DNA of 64,000 nt from G963662905 sp965230045. GTDB lineage: Bacteria; Bacteroidota; Bacteroidia; Bacteroidales; WRLA01. The number at the start of each line of letters is the position of its first letter. Position 1 is the first letter of the stretch. Under the pieces are notes generated by a model. The model was not told the origin of the DNA. It ran no database searches and worked only from the letters and a program-made list of their open reading frames with translations. The stretch is taken from assembly GCA_965230045.1 (NCBI GenBank), contig OZ245940.1, positions 3,720,001 to 3,784,000 of the forward strand, given 5' to 3'. Below, in pieces: positions 51,863-61,423 of this stretch. The translations under genes were made by a program, and so were the position numbers.

Positions 51863-54667
51863 ATGAATGACAAATCATTCCAGCAACTGGATCCTCAAAA
51901 ATATATCCTGATCAAAGGAGCACATCTGCACAACCTTAAAAATATTGATGTTGCCATAAGGCGAAATAGCCTCACAGTCATCACCGGGCTCTCAGGATCA
52001 GGGAAATCCACATTGGCTTTTGATACACTGTATGCCGAAGGGCAGCGACGTTATGTTGAAAGCCTTAGCTCTTATGCACGTCAATTTCTCGGAAAACTGA
52101 ACAAACCCGAGGTAGAATACATCCGGGGCATCAGTCCTGCCGTGGCCATCGAGCAGAAGGTCAACACACGCAACCCTCGTTCTACGGTGGGCACTTCTAC
52201 TGAAGTTTATGAGTACATCAAGTTGCTCTTTGCCCGTATTGGAAAGACTTACTCGCCCATCTCCGGCGATGAAGTAAAACGCGACCGTGTGAGCGATATC
52301 GTGGATTTTATCGAAGCTTTGCCATTCAAAACCCGCTTACAACTTTTTGCCCCACTCAAAATTGACAATGGACGCAGCATTGCCGAGCAAAGCAAAATCC
52401 TTTTGCAGCAAGGTTATACACGCCTGCGTGCTGATGGAAAGAATATCCGCCTTGATCAGGATGAAGTTCCAAATAATGCCAAAAATATTGAAGTCCTTAT
52501 TGATCGGCTGGTGTTGAGCGAAGAAGAACAAAGCGGACGGATTGCTGATTCCGTTTCCATTGCCCTGCACGAAGGCAAAGGCTATTGTTTTTTGGAATAT
52601 GAGCAGGAAGGCGGATGGATCACAAAAGAATTCTCCGACCGTTTTGAGCTCGATGGAATGAGTTTCGAAGAGCCCTCGCCTAATTTATTCACCTTTAACA
52701 ACCCATATGGCGCCTGTAAAAGTTGTGAAGGTTTCGGAACCGTAATTGGTATTGATCCCGACCTGGTCATCCCTGACAAAGGCTTGTCGCTTTATGAAGA
52801 CGCAGTTGCATGTTGGAAAGGAGAAAAAATGAGCGAGTGGAAAAACGCCTTCATACAGCAAGCTTCCCGCTATGATTTCCCCATCCACAGGCCGTACCAC
52901 GATCTGACTGAACAACAAAAACAATTACTCTGGGAAGGGAAAGGCAGCATAGAAGGTATTAATGCCTTTTTTAAAATGCTGGAGGAAAACACCTATAAAA
53001 TCCAATATCGTGTGATGCTGTCGCGATATCGCGGCAAAACCATGTGTCCGGAATGCAATGGAAGCCGTTTGCGCAAGGACGCGTCCTATGTAAAAGTTGC
53101 AGGCAAATCCATTACTGAACTGGTGATGATGCCAATTTCGGAACTGTCTCAGTTTTTTAATGAGATAAAACTGAACGAACATGATTTTAATGTCGCCAAA
53201 CGCTTGCTTATTGAGATACAGAACCGCCTCAATTTCCTGATGGATGTGGGGCTGAGCTATCTAACACTCAACCGTTTGTCGAATTCCCTTTCCGGCGGTG
53301 AATCGCAGCGCATCAATCTGGCCACATCATTGGGCAGCAGTTTGGTCGGCAGCATGTACATACTCGATGAGCCCAGCATTGGACTGCATTCGCGCGATAC
53401 TTCCCGTTTAATACGCGTTTTGAAGCGCCTTCGCGATGCCGGAAACACGGTGATCGTTGTAGAACACGACGAAGAAATTATCCGCGCCGCAGATTATATT
53501 ATCGACATCGGGCCTTTGGCCGGACGAAATGGCGGCGAACTGATTTTTAACGGAACCATGGAAGAGCTGGAGCAGAGCGAGAAAAGCCTTACAGCCGATT
53601 ATCTGCAAGAGCGGAAAAAAATCCTTATTCCAAAAAGCCGGCGCAAATGGAATGAGTACATCTTAGTAAAAGGCGCCGCGGAAAACAACCTGAAACGACT
53701 CGATGTAAAATTTCCCTTAAACACACTTTGTGCGGTTTGCGGTGTTTCCGGATCAGGGAAAAGCACTTTGGTAAGCAAGATCCTCTACCCTGCCCTGCGT
53801 AAAAGACTTGGCGCTTATGGTGAAAAAACCGGAGAACACAGCAAGTTGGAAGGCAGCCTTAGCCGCGTGGAAGCCATTGAGTATGTGGACCAAAACCCGA
53901 TTGGACGTTCATCACGCTCAAATCCTGCCACTTATGTAGGTGCTTATGACGATATCCGCACACTCTACTCTCAGCAGCCACTGGCTAAAACGCGCGGATA
54001 TAAGCCCGGCTTTTTCAGTTTCAATGTACCTGGGGGCCGCTGCGATGAATGCGAAGGAGAAGGGGTAATTAAAATTGAAATGCAATTTATGGCCGATGTA
54101 TTGCTGCCCTGTGAAAGCTGCGGTGGCACACGCTTTAAAAATGAAACACTGGAAATAAAATACCGCAATAAAAATGTTTCTGATATTCTTCAGATGACCA
54201 TATTGGAAGCCCTGAAATTTTTCATGGAGGGAAAAAGCGCGGCGGAAAAACGTATTGCCAATAAACTACAGCCATTGGTCGATGTTGGCCTGGGTTATCT
54301 GCAAATGGGGCAACCATCGAGCACATTATCGGGTGGTGAAGCGCAACGCATAAAGCTGGCCTCATTCCTGATACAGGGATCATCGGCAGCCAAAACCCTT
54401 TTTATTTTTGATGAACCGACCACGGGCTTACATTTCCACGATATTTCAAAGCTGCTCGACAGTTTCAATGCATTGATTGAGAAAGGGCACAGTATTATTG
54501 TGATTGAGCATAATGCAGAAATCATAAAATCTGCCGACTGGCTGGTTGAATTGGGTCCGGAAGGAGGAAAAGCCGGCGGACATTTAGTTTTTGAAGGCAC
54601 GCCCGAAGAACTGTTACATTGCAAGGAATCTCCAACTGCTGTACTGCTGGAAGGGAAACTAAAGTAA
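51863..54667 (+). CDS. uvrA: Excinuclease ABC subunit UvrA
   Basis: The 934-residue protein shows both ABC ATPase halves: Walker A G-L-S-G-S-G-K-S-T near 43-51 and G-V-S-G-S-G-K-S-T near 632-640, two signature motifs (L-S-G-G-E-S-Q and L-S-G-G-E-A-Q), and Cys-pair zinc modules (C-K-S-C, C-P-E-C and C-D-E-C...C-E-S-C). UvrA2 scans DNA for bulky damage and loads UvrB in nucleotide excision repair. Length and motifs are normal. It is preceded by a small open frame (51590-51802) that I do not accept as a gene. Confidence 0.97.
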   Translation: MNDKSFQQLDPQKYILIKGAHLHNLKNIDVAIRRNSLTVITGLSGSGKSTLAFDTLYAEGQRRYVESLSSYARQFLGKLNKPEVEYIRGISPAVAIEQKVNTRNPRSTVGTSTEVYEYIKLLFARIGKTYSPISGDEVKRDRVSDIVDFIEALPFKTRLQLFAPLKIDNGRSIAEQSKILLQQGYTRLRADGKNIRLDQDEVPNNAKNIEVLIDRLVLSEEEQSGRIADSVSIALHEGKGYCFLEYEQEGGWITKEFSDRFELDGMSFEEPSPNLFTFNNPYGACKSCEGFGTVIGIDPDLVIPDKGLSLYEDAVACWKGEKMSEWKNAFIQQASRYDFPIHRPYHDLTEQQKQLLWEGKGSIEGINAFFKMLEENTYKIQYRVMLSRYRGKTMCPECNGSRLRKDASYVKVAGKSITELVMMPISELSQFFNEIKLNEHDFNVAKRLLIEIQNRLNFLMDVGLSYLTLNRLSNSLSGGESQRINLATSLGSSLVGSMYILDEPSIGLHSRDTSRLIRVLKRLRDAGNTVIVVEHDEEIIRAADYIIDIGPLAGRNGGELIFNGTMEELEQSEKSLTADYLQERKKILIPKSRRKWNEYILVKGAAENNLKRLDVKFPLNTLCAVCGVSGSGKSTLVSKILYPALRKRLGAYGEKTGEHSKLEGSLSRVEAIEYVDQNPIGRSSRSNPATYVGAYDDIRTLYSQQPLAKTRGYKPGFFSFNVPGGRCDECEGEGVIKIEMQFMADVLLPCESCGGTRFKNETLEIKYRNKNVSDILQMTILEALKFFMEGKSAAEKRIANKLQPLVDVGLGYLQMGQPSSTLSGGEAQRIKLASFLIQGSSAAKTLFIFDEPTTGLHFHDISKLLDSFNALIEKGHSIIVIEHNAEIIKSADWLVELGPEGGKAGGHLVFEGTPEELLHCKESPTAVLLEGKLK

Positions 54668-54709
54668 GATCAAAAAAGCAAAGGGTAAAACTCAAAAATC
54701 AGGCCGCCA

Positions 54710-55291
54710 TCACTCACGAATTACTTCAAATTCGCCATCATCAAGAATACGAATTATAGTACTTGGCTTGATATCGTAAATGATATCCTGCTCCATTTCA
54801 ACGACATAGTCCACCTTTTTTTTGATGTAATCACTAATTTGCCGAAAAAAAACAGGAGCGGGTTCACCGGCAATATTGGGCGAAGTACTGATCAATGGTT
54901 TATCAATTTTCTGAATCAGTTTTTTACAAAACTCATTTTTCACAATTCTGATAGCAACACTTTGGTCGTTTGCCATCACATTTTTTGGGAGATTTACAGC
55001 GCCGGGATAAATAACCGTAAGCGGTTTACGGATACGTTCGAGCAGATCAAAAATAATGGGCGGTACTTCTTTAAGATAATTCCTGAGGCGTTCTGCATCA
55101 TCCAGCAGGATAATCATAGCCTTTGATTCACTCCTTTTTTTGATTTTATAAATCCGGTCCACAGCTTTTGCTTGCGTAGCGTCACAGCCAATACCCCAAA
55201 TGGTATCTGTAGGATAAAGGATTACCCCTGTTTTGCGCATTACTTCCGCGCATTTGTCCACTTCACGCTTTATGATATCTTCTTTGTCCAT
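54710..55291 (-). CDS. tsaC: L-threonylcarbamoyladenylate synthase (TsaC/Sua5/YrdC family)
   Basis: The 193-residue protein has the YrdC fold with the pattern G-V-I-L-Y-P-T-D-T-I-W-G-I-G-C-D near 18-33, K-R-S-E-S-K-A-M and P-L-I-S-T-S-P-N-I-A-G near 132-142. It makes threonylcarbamoyl-AMP for the t6A37 modification of tRNAs. The gene overlaps the end of the glycosyltransferase gene by 22 bp on the same strand, so it is probably coupled to it. It is convergent with uvrA. Confidence 0.94.
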   Translation of the reverse strand: MDKEDIIKREVDKCAEVMRKTGVILYPTDTIWGIGCDATQAKAVDRIYKIKKRSESKAMIILLDDAERLRNYLKEVPPIIFDLLERIRKPLTVIYPGAVNLPKNVMANDQSVAIRIVKNEFCKKLIQKIDKPLISTSPNIAGEPAPVFFRQISDYIKKKVDYVVEMEQDIIYDIKPSTIIRILDDGEFEVIRE

Positions 55292-56289
55292 TTATCGATA
55301 CTCTGCAAAATTTGTTCGCTTTCAATACCTTCTCCACATTTAAAATGCCCTTCCGGACACTTTTCAAAGCCATGCAGTCCGCAAGGCCTACAGTTAAGCT
55401 TCTCCTCAGTTTCCACAATACTGCTCCGCTTCGATAAGGGGCCAAAGCCAAATTGCGGTACTGTAGAACAGAAAATTGCCGTAACCGGAGCATCGACAGA
55501 GGAAGCGAGATGCATTGGCGCAGAGTCATTTACAATATTCATCTGCGCATCACGCATCAAAGCCGCACTCTCAAGCAAATTAATTTGTCCCGCAAAATTG
55601 ATGCAATTGTTACGACCGGATTCTTTAATAATTGTTTCGCACTTGTCTTTATCAGCACCAGAGCCAAGAGTATAGACATTCCAATCTGCCGGAAGTTGCC
55701 TGAGCAAATCCACCCATTTATGCAACGGATATTCCTTTGTAAACCAAAGCGAGGAAGGCGCAATGCATATATAAGCTTGCATTTTATAGGGCGACATACG
55801 GGCTTCATGTTGTGGCAAAGGGTATAAACGTGGTCTCTTACAAACTTCCATATCACCCAGCAGGTGCCGCACCAACGAAAGGTTTCGTTCGGTTTCATGC
55901 AGGGTGCCATCGCTGTTGATTTGATGTTTCAATCGTTTTCCAAACAAAAACGAAAAAGGGTTTTTACGAAAACCTATTGTTTGTTTGGCCCTGCTGAATG
56001 CCGTGATCAATCCCGATGAAGCAAACCGCTGGAAATTTACAACAACATCATAGCGCTCTTCCTGTATTAAGCCAAGGATATGCCAGAGGTTTCGGTATTT
56101 TTTCGCCGATTTGTCCCAGATGATCATCTTTCTGAGGAAAGGATGTTTTTGAAACAGGCTTTCGTTTCCTTTCTTGACCAAGAGGTCGATATACGCTTCA
56201 GGAAATTTTTTATGCAAGCCTTCCATCACCGGAGTGATTAATATCACATCGCCAATTGAAGCAGTTTGTATGAGCAGGATTTTTTTCAC
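55270..56289 (-). CDS. Glycosyltransferase family 9 (heptosyltransferase-like)
   Basis: The 339-residue protein starts best at GTG 56289 (K-K-I-L-L-I-Q-T-A-S-I-G-D), 10 bp after the dapD stop; an in-frame ATG at 56334 would overlap dapD. It has the GT9 motifs: the N-terminal G-D-V-I-L-I-T-P-V-M near 13-22, W-Y/F-x-K-E-Y-P, and the C-terminal sugar-nucleotide site I-V-N-D-S-A-P-M-H-L-A near 259-269. GT9 enzymes transfer heptose or related sugars to LPS core. It is in a dapD-GT9-tsaC operon. Confidence 0.92.
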   Translation of the reverse strand: MKKILLIQTASIGDVILITPVMEGLHKKFPEAYIDLLVKKGNESLFQKHPFLRKMIIWDKSAKKYRNLWHILGLIQEERYDVVVNFQRFASSGLITAFSRAKQTIGFRKNPFSFLFGKRLKHQINSDGTLHETERNLSLVRHLLGDMEVCKRPRLYPLPQHEARMSPYKMQAYICIAPSSLWFTKEYPLHKWVDLLRQLPADWNVYTLGSGADKDKCETIIKESGRNNCINFAGQINLLESAALMRDAQMNIVNDSAPMHLASSVDAPVTAIFCSTVPQFGFGPLSKRSSIVETEEKLNCRPCGLHGFEKCPEGHFKCGEGIESEQILQSIDKWTKKIS

Positions 56290-56299
56290 GATTCTTTCT

Positions 56300-57115
56300 T
56301 TAGACAGCAATCTGATAATGCCGCAGGGTGTCATTGAGCGATGTTTTGCGGTCGGTGGATTCTTTTCTTCTTCCGATGATCAATGCACAGGGCACCTGGT
56401 ATTCGCCGGCAGCAAATTTTTTAGGAACAGTTCCGGGAATCACCACGGCGCGTTCCGGGATTTCGCCTTTGTATTCAACGGCCTCCTCCCCACTCACATC
56501 AATAATCCGTGTAGATGCCGTGAGCACGACATTGGCGCCCAGCACTGCCTCTTTGCGCACATGCACACCTTCCACAACAATACAGCGCGAACCGATAAAA
56601 CAGCCATCTTCAATAATGACAGGTGCGGCCTGAACAGGTTCCAAAACCCCTCCGATTCCAACACCGCCACTTAAGTGCACGCCGGAACCAATTTGCGCAC
56701 AACTGCCTACCGTTGCCCACGTATCAACCATGGTATTGCTTCCAACCCAGGCACCAATATTCACATAAGACGGCATCATCACTACGCCCGGCGATAAAAA
56801 AGCCCCGTAGCGTGCCACAGCATGTGGAACAACCCGCACATCCTGGCTTTTATAATCCTTTTTCAATGGAATTTTGTCGTGAAACTCAAAAATACCGGTT
56901 TCAGTCACTTCCATTTTGCGGATGGGAAAATAGAGGATTACGGCTTTTTTAATCCATTCATTCACCTGCCATTGGCCATTGATTTCTTCGGCAACCCGCA
57001 AGCGGCCTTTATCCAGCAGTTCAACTACTTCGTTTACAGCATTTTGAACCAATTCTTCAGCCAATATGGCCCTGTCTTGCCAGGCTTCTTCTATTATTTT
57101 TCTTAAATCTTTCAT
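56300..57115 (-). CDS. dapD: Tetrahydrodipicolinate N-succinyltransferase
   Basis: The 271-residue protein (start at ATG 57115; a TTG two codons earlier is less likely) is built of hexapeptide repeats in a left-handed beta helix: V-N-I-G-A-W-V-G, V-G-S-C-A-Q-I-G, V-H-L-S-G-G-V-G-I-G-G-V. It succinylates tetrahydrodipicolinate on the route to lysine and diaminopimelate. It is followed by the glycosyltransferase and tsaC, so cell-wall and envelope genes are grouped here. All core motifs are present. Confidence 0.96.
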   Translation of the reverse strand: MKDLRKIIEEAWQDRAILAEELVQNAVNEVVELLDKGRLRVAEEINGQWQVNEWIKKAVILYFPIRKMEVTETGIFEFHDKIPLKKDYKSQDVRVVPHAVARYGAFLSPGVVMMPSYVNIGAWVGSNTMVDTWATVGSCAQIGSGVHLSGGVGIGGVLEPVQAAPVIIEDGCFIGSRCIVVEGVHVRKEAVLGANVVLTASTRIIDVSGEEAVEYKGEIPERAVVIPGTVPKKFAAGEYQVPCALIIGRRKESTDRKTSLNDTLRHYQIAV

Positions 57116-57134
57116 TTCCAATTGATATGCACAT

Positions 57135-57168
57135 TAAAAAAGAGATATTCAATAATGAATACCTCTTT
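57135..57168 (-). terminator. Terminator after the TPR-SPOR gene
   Basis: Read on the minus strand, AAAGAGGTATTCA pairs with TGAATATCTCTTT (one mismatch) with a 4-nt loop and a following T run. Confidence 0.8.
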
Positions 57169-57190
57169 AATATTAATAAGTTTCTTTTGC

Positions 57191-58225
57191 CTATTGGCAA
57201 CTATTTCTATCCTGGTCAACCGGGGCTACCCAAGCTCCAGTATAACCCATTTTAACAACTTCGTTCCTGTATTGGGAAGCCTCATTATAACTTTCAAACT
57301 CACCAATAACATAGCGGTACAGACCGTCAGCGCCAAGGCATTTTTTAACACTGGGCAAACGGTTGAAATAATCCATATTAAGGTTGTGTCCGGCACCCAC
57401 CTGCACTGTAAATGAACCATTATAATCCGAATAATCAGGTGCTGAAGAAGTAGTTGCCGCTGGACGTGGTGTTGCCCGGCGCGGTTGCTGACCGGCATTG
57501 AGCATAACATCTTCCATTTCGTCCTGAATCATCTGATATTGTTTCTTGTACAGCGACATTTGGTCTTGCAAATAATGAATACTATCGAGCAGATTGCTTT
57601 CTGCATAACCATCATTTCCTTCCTGCATTACATAAACAGTATCTACAATTTTCTCAGCCTTTTCTTTTGCACGGGCAGCTTCGGCACGAGATTTAACCTG
57701 CTCGTTTTTACAATAAACGATTTGAAGATCAGCCTCATTAATCCAGTGCTTCATTTTTTTATTTTTCGGATTGATCAACCTTTTAAAGAAATTATACTGC
57801 TCAATAGCATTGTCATATTTTCCCGTATTCTGATAGGCCATTCCAAGATAGTAATTCGCAAAAATGGGTGCTTTTTTTGTTGTATTTTTGTTTTTGTAAG
57901 CACGCGTTACGTTTTGTGAAGCTTTCTTAAGATAAGGAATTGCAACGTCTTTATTTGAAGCCGTTTTATAATAACACAAACCCACGTAATAGTTCAGGTT
58001 TGCATTGTCTTTATCGCTTTCCAGCATATTGTAGAGCATTTTGAGCGCCAGGTTGTAAGCTCCCTCATCAATAAATTTCATGGCTGATTTGTATTTCTTT
58101 TTATCCGGAGCCGGCATTCCGGCCTGTGCATCCCAAACAGATATACCAAATAAAAATACCATTGAAAGAATAATCGCGGGCAACCATGTCCCCAACTTCT
58201 GTGTATTCAGCTTTAACTTCTTCAT
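57191..58225 (-). CDS. TPR and SPOR domain protein
   Basis: The 344-residue protein has a signal peptide ending in A-Q-A-G near 33-37, tetratricopeptide-like repeats (about 40-170; e.g. N-L-N-Y-Y-V-G-L-C-Y-Y-K and Y-Y-L-G-M-A-Y-Q-N-T-G-K), a charged coiled-coil (about 172-240) and a C-terminal SPOR domain (about 268-338; F-T-V-Q-V-G-A-G). SPOR domains bind denuded peptidoglycan, so the protein probably works at the septum or in envelope remodelling. It is common in Bacteroidota. It stands alone on the minus strand, divergent from the LTA-synthase-like gene. Confidence 0.88.
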   Translation of the reverse strand: MKKLKLNTQKLGTWLPAIILSMVFLFGISVWDAQAGMPAPDKKKYKSAMKFIDEGAYNLALKMLYNMLESDKDNANLNYYVGLCYYKTASNKDVAIPYLKKASQNVTRAYKNKNTTKKAPIFANYYLGMAYQNTGKYDNAIEQYNFFKRLINPKNKKMKHWINEADLQIVYCKNEQVKSRAEAARAKEKAEKIVDTVYVMQEGNDGYAESNLLDSIHYLQDQMSLYKKQYQMIQDEMEDVMLNAGQQPRRATPRPAATTSSAPDYSDYNGSFTVQVGAGHNLNMDYFNRLPSVKKCLGADGLYRYVIGEFESYNEASQYRNEVVKMGYTGAWVAPVDQDRNSCQ

Positions 58226-58627
58226 CGCGTACTCTTTAGTTACTTTACTTATTGCTTTTTGAGCATTTATACTCCAAAACTACGAAAAAGTTCGGTATTG
58301 TATAAAAAATCTTACTTAAAAATTAAGCTTTGCCCAATCAGGGGCAGCAAACAGTATATCCGATACTTCAAAAAATTATGTTACCTGTTTCAGAAGACAA
58401 ACTTTAACCTGCATTGTCCGAACAAGCAATTAACTCCTGATCAAATAAAATATCATGTATTCCTCCACAACAATTATTTTTCCCGGGAACGATATGAAAC
58501 AGCCAACAGAATTGATCCGTTCCCTCGTCTCCCTGCAAAATTGCCTTATATTTGCTGGTTCGCCTGTTGTTTGCGAAAAACATCAAAACAGGTGATCTTA
58601 AAAAATGATTTGCTGAGAGCGATAACA
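58226..58627. other. Non-coding region with the promoter of the phosphoglycerol transferase gene
   Basis: An open frame runs through this stretch into the next gene, but its first 123 codons are not protein-like (no signal, odd composition). A TATATTTG -7 box at 58547-58554 sits 73 nt before the ATG at 58628. Confidence 0.5.
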
Positions 58628-60532
58628 ATGGACAAATATTACCTAACAGCATTAAAACGACTGGCTTTTTTAGTAGTTTTCTTCACGCTTTGCCGGCTTT
58701 TTTTCCTGCTTTTCAACGGGCATTATTTCCTGTTGGGCGATGATGTAAGCCTCCCGGAAATTGCAAAGGCATTTTTTATAGGAGTGCGTTTCGATATTTC
58801 CATCATCCTCTATTTGAACAGCTTATTTATCCTGTTGGTTTTTTTGCCCCTACCCCTTCAGAGATTTAGGTTTTTTCGTGGGCTTGCACAATTATCTTTT
58901 TTTCTGCCCAACATCCTGGCAATATTGATCAATCTTACAGATACCGTTTATTTTCGTTTTACAGGCAAGCGCAGCACGGCAGATGTTCTTGCTTTCCTGG
59001 AGCAAGGCGGCGGTTTTGCAAATCTGTTGGGCGATTTCCTCACAGGATTTCTTCCCGAACTAATCTCCGGCATGGCCCTGCTTGCAGCATTTGTTTATAT
59101 CATCAGCAAAAAAGCGGCCTGGCCAAAATCCACTTTCCCGTTTCGCCTGAAAAATTTTGTGGTAGCTTTGTTTGTTTTCGTGCTCATTGGAGGTGTCTGG
59201 ATTATTGGTGCACGCGGAGGCTTGCAGTTAAAACCCATAAATATTATTGATGCAATTAAAAACAACAGCCCAAAATACGCTGCACTTGTGCTCAACACGC
59301 CTTTTACTTTAGGAAAAACTCTGGGAAAAGAGCCCCTGAAAAAACATAGTTACTATTCCGAAAAAGTGCTTAACAATATTTATAACCCCATCCATTTCCC
59401 TGATTCACAATCAAAATTTAATGACAACATTAATATTGTCATTTTAATTATTGAGAGCCTTTCTGCGGAACATTGTGGGTTTATGAACCCGAAGGATATG
59501 CCTTCCTACACTCCTTTTTTGGATAGCCTGAGCAAACAAGCATTGGTATTCCGTGCTTTTGCCAATGGTAAGCGCTCCATAGAAGGCATCCCCGCGGTAT
59601 TGGCCTCGCTGCCTTCGCTGATGCATCAGGAATTTATCACATCGCCTTATGCCGGAAACAAAATTGAAGGACTGGGCAGTTTGCTGGCGGACGAAGGATA
59701 TGAAACAGCTTTTTTTCATGGCGGCAAAAACGGCACTATGGGATTTGAAGCTTTTACATCAGCTGCCGGTTTTGAGCATTATTACGGACTGGATGAATAT
59801 CCTGATAAAAATGACTATGATGGCAAATGGGGCATTTTCGATGAGCCTTATCTGCAATACGTTTGCAAATCTTTAAGTGGATTCCAGCAGCCTTTTCTGG
59901 CTTCCGTTTTTACGCTTTCATCACACCATCCTTACACCATTCCGCCACAGCATAAGGGGAAATTCCCAAAAGGCAGGCTGCAAATTCAGGAAACCATTGC
60001 CTACGCAGATTATGCGCTGGGAAAATTTTTCCAAACGGCTCAAAAACTTCCATGGTTTGCCAACACATTATTCGTCATTACTGCCGACCATACTTCGGAA
60101 GCTTTGGATCCTTACTATCAAAATCGTATTGGCAGGTATGAAATCCCCCTGCTGCTTTATATGCCTCATAAAATCAAAGCGCAAAGAAAAATCGGCATCG
60201 CCCAGCAAAGTGACATCATGCCTACTGTTCTGGATATTTTGAATTACCCAAAACCATATCTGTCTTTTGGACGCAGCTTAACAGACAGCACAGCAAACAT
60301 TGCTTTTAATTATGTAAACGGATCCTATCAGCTATTGAGCGATAAATACAGTTTTATATCGCAAGGCGATGAAACCATTGGATTGTACAACAGAAAAACC
60401 GACAGCTTGATGCAAGACAACCTTCTGAACAAAAAACCGTTGGAGCGTGAACATTATGACAGCTTGTTGAAGGCGATCATCCAGCAGTACAACAACAGGA
60501 TGATTGACAATAAAATGAGATTTCAACCATGA
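58628..60532 (+). CDS. LTA-synthase-like phosphoglycerol transferase (sulfatase fold)
   Basis: Starting at ATG 58628 the product has 634 residues: five membrane helices (about 7-190), then a sulfatase-fold periplasmic domain with I-L-I-I-E-S-L-S near 270, G-K-R-S-I-E-G-I-P near 315, F-F-H-G-G-K-N-G and T-A-D-H-T. In LtaS the metal and substrate site contains a catalytic Thr in a G-K-T-S block; here it reads G-K-R-S, so the adjacent Ser may act instead. Such proteins transfer glycerol-phosphate to lipids or glycans in Gram-negatives as well. A start 123 codons upstream is rejected. The YegS lipid kinase gene overlaps by 4 bp, which fits recycling of diacylglycerol. Confidence 0.87.
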   Translation: MDKYYLTALKRLAFLVVFFTLCRLFFLLFNGHYFLLGDDVSLPEIAKAFFIGVRFDISIILYLNSLFILLVFLPLPLQRFRFFRGLAQLSFFLPNILAILINLTDTVYFRFTGKRSTADVLAFLEQGGGFANLLGDFLTGFLPELISGMALLAAFVYIISKKAAWPKSTFPFRLKNFVVALFVFVLIGGVWIIGARGGLQLKPINIIDAIKNNSPKYAALVLNTPFTLGKTLGKEPLKKHSYYSEKVLNNIYNPIHFPDSQSKFNDNINIVILIIESLSAEHCGFMNPKDMPSYTPFLDSLSKQALVFRAFANGKRSIEGIPAVLASLPSLMHQEFITSPYAGNKIEGLGSLLADEGYETAFFHGGKNGTMGFEAFTSAAGFEHYYGLDEYPDKNDYDGKWGIFDEPYLQYVCKSLSGFQQPFLASVFTLSSHHPYTIPPQHKGKFPKGRLQIQETIAYADYALGKFFQTAQKLPWFANTLFVITADHTSEALDPYYQNRIGRYEIPLLLYMPHKIKAQRKIGIAQQSDIMPTVLDILNYPKPYLSFGRSLTDSTANIAFNYVNGSYQLLSDKYSFISQGDETIGLYNRKTDSLMQDNLLNKKPLEREHYDSLLKAIIQQYNNRMIDNKMRFQP

Positions 60533-61413
60533 TTAAGACCAAAATATATTTCATAGTAAACCCGATCAGTGGCGTAAAAAACCGTTACCGCGATAAATTC
60601 AAAAAGGTCGTAAAACAGAACCTGAATCCTGAGCGCTACGACATCAGGGTAAAATACACCAAAAGCGCGGAGCATGCGTCCAAGCTGGCTCAAAAAGCCT
60701 CCAAAAAAGGCTACGACATCGTAGTTGCCGTTGGCGGCGATGGCACAATAAACGAAATAGCGCGTATTCTTATGAATACCAACACAGTACTGGGAATTAT
60801 CCCAGCCGGATCGGGCAATGGCCTGGCGCGCTATTTAAAACTGCCGCTCGACCCAATAAAAGCCCTAAAAATCATTGACCGGCAAAACATAAAAAAGATA
60901 GATACTTTTATGGTCAACGAGCATTTTGCCATCAGCATCGCCGGAGTGGGCTTCGATGCCGAAGTTGCCGTAGAATATGCCAAAAATAAAGGCCGGGGTT
61001 TTAAAACTTATGTTAATTCCATATTGAAACAGTATTTTCGCTACAAAGCACAAAATTATATTTTGTATCTTGACGGCAAAAAACTGGAAACCAAGGCATT
61101 TTTCATCAGCTTTGCAAATAGCGATCAGTTCGGTTATGGCGCTGCCGTAGCACCTACGGCTAAAATTTCTGACGGAAAGCTGGATGTGGTTATTGTAAAA
61201 AAGTTCCCGCTGCTTACCGTACCGCTTACTACAGTAAAACTAATGACGGGAAAATTTCACAAATCGAAATATGTTGAAATACATAAAGCTAAAAAAATCA
61301 AATTGATCCGTCCCGAAGCAGGGGCAGTGAACATTGACGGCGAACCCTGCCGGGAAAATGAAGTCCTTAAAATAAGGACCTATAAAAAATCGATAAATCT
61401 CCTTACACCCTAA
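60529..61413 (+). CDS. YegS/DagK-type lipid kinase
   Basis: The 294-residue protein has the diacylglycerol-kinase catalytic signature V-G-G-D-G-T-I-N-E near 66-74, I-P-A-G-S-G-N-G-L-A-R near 92-102, and the later D-G-E-P (about 274-277). It phosphorylates diacylglycerol or a related lipid. It overlaps the stop of the phosphoglycerol transferase by 4 bp (ATGA), so the two are translationally coupled. A phosphoglycerol transferase releases diacylglycerol, which this kinase would recycle; that pairing is an inference from known LTA metabolism. Confidence 0.93.
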   Translation: MIKTKIYFIVNPISGVKNRYRDKFKKVVKQNLNPERYDIRVKYTKSAEHASKLAQKASKKGYDIVVAVGGDGTINEIARILMNTNTVLGIIPAGSGNGLARYLKLPLDPIKALKIIDRQNIKKIDTFMVNEHFAISIAGVGFDAEVAVEYAKNKGRGFKTYVNSILKQYFRYKAQNYILYLDGKKLETKAFFISFANSDQFGYGAAVAPTAKISDGKLDVVIVKKFPLLTVPLTTVKLMTGKFHKSKYVEIHKAKKIKLIRPEAGAVNIDGEPCRENEVLKIRTYKKSINLLTP

Positions 61414-61423
61414 CACAGCAATT

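Noticed and set aside
58259..58627. 123-codon N-terminal extension of the LTA-synthase-like protein
   Set aside because: It is not protein-like, precedes the first membrane helix of the family and contains a promoter box; the start at 58628 fits better.
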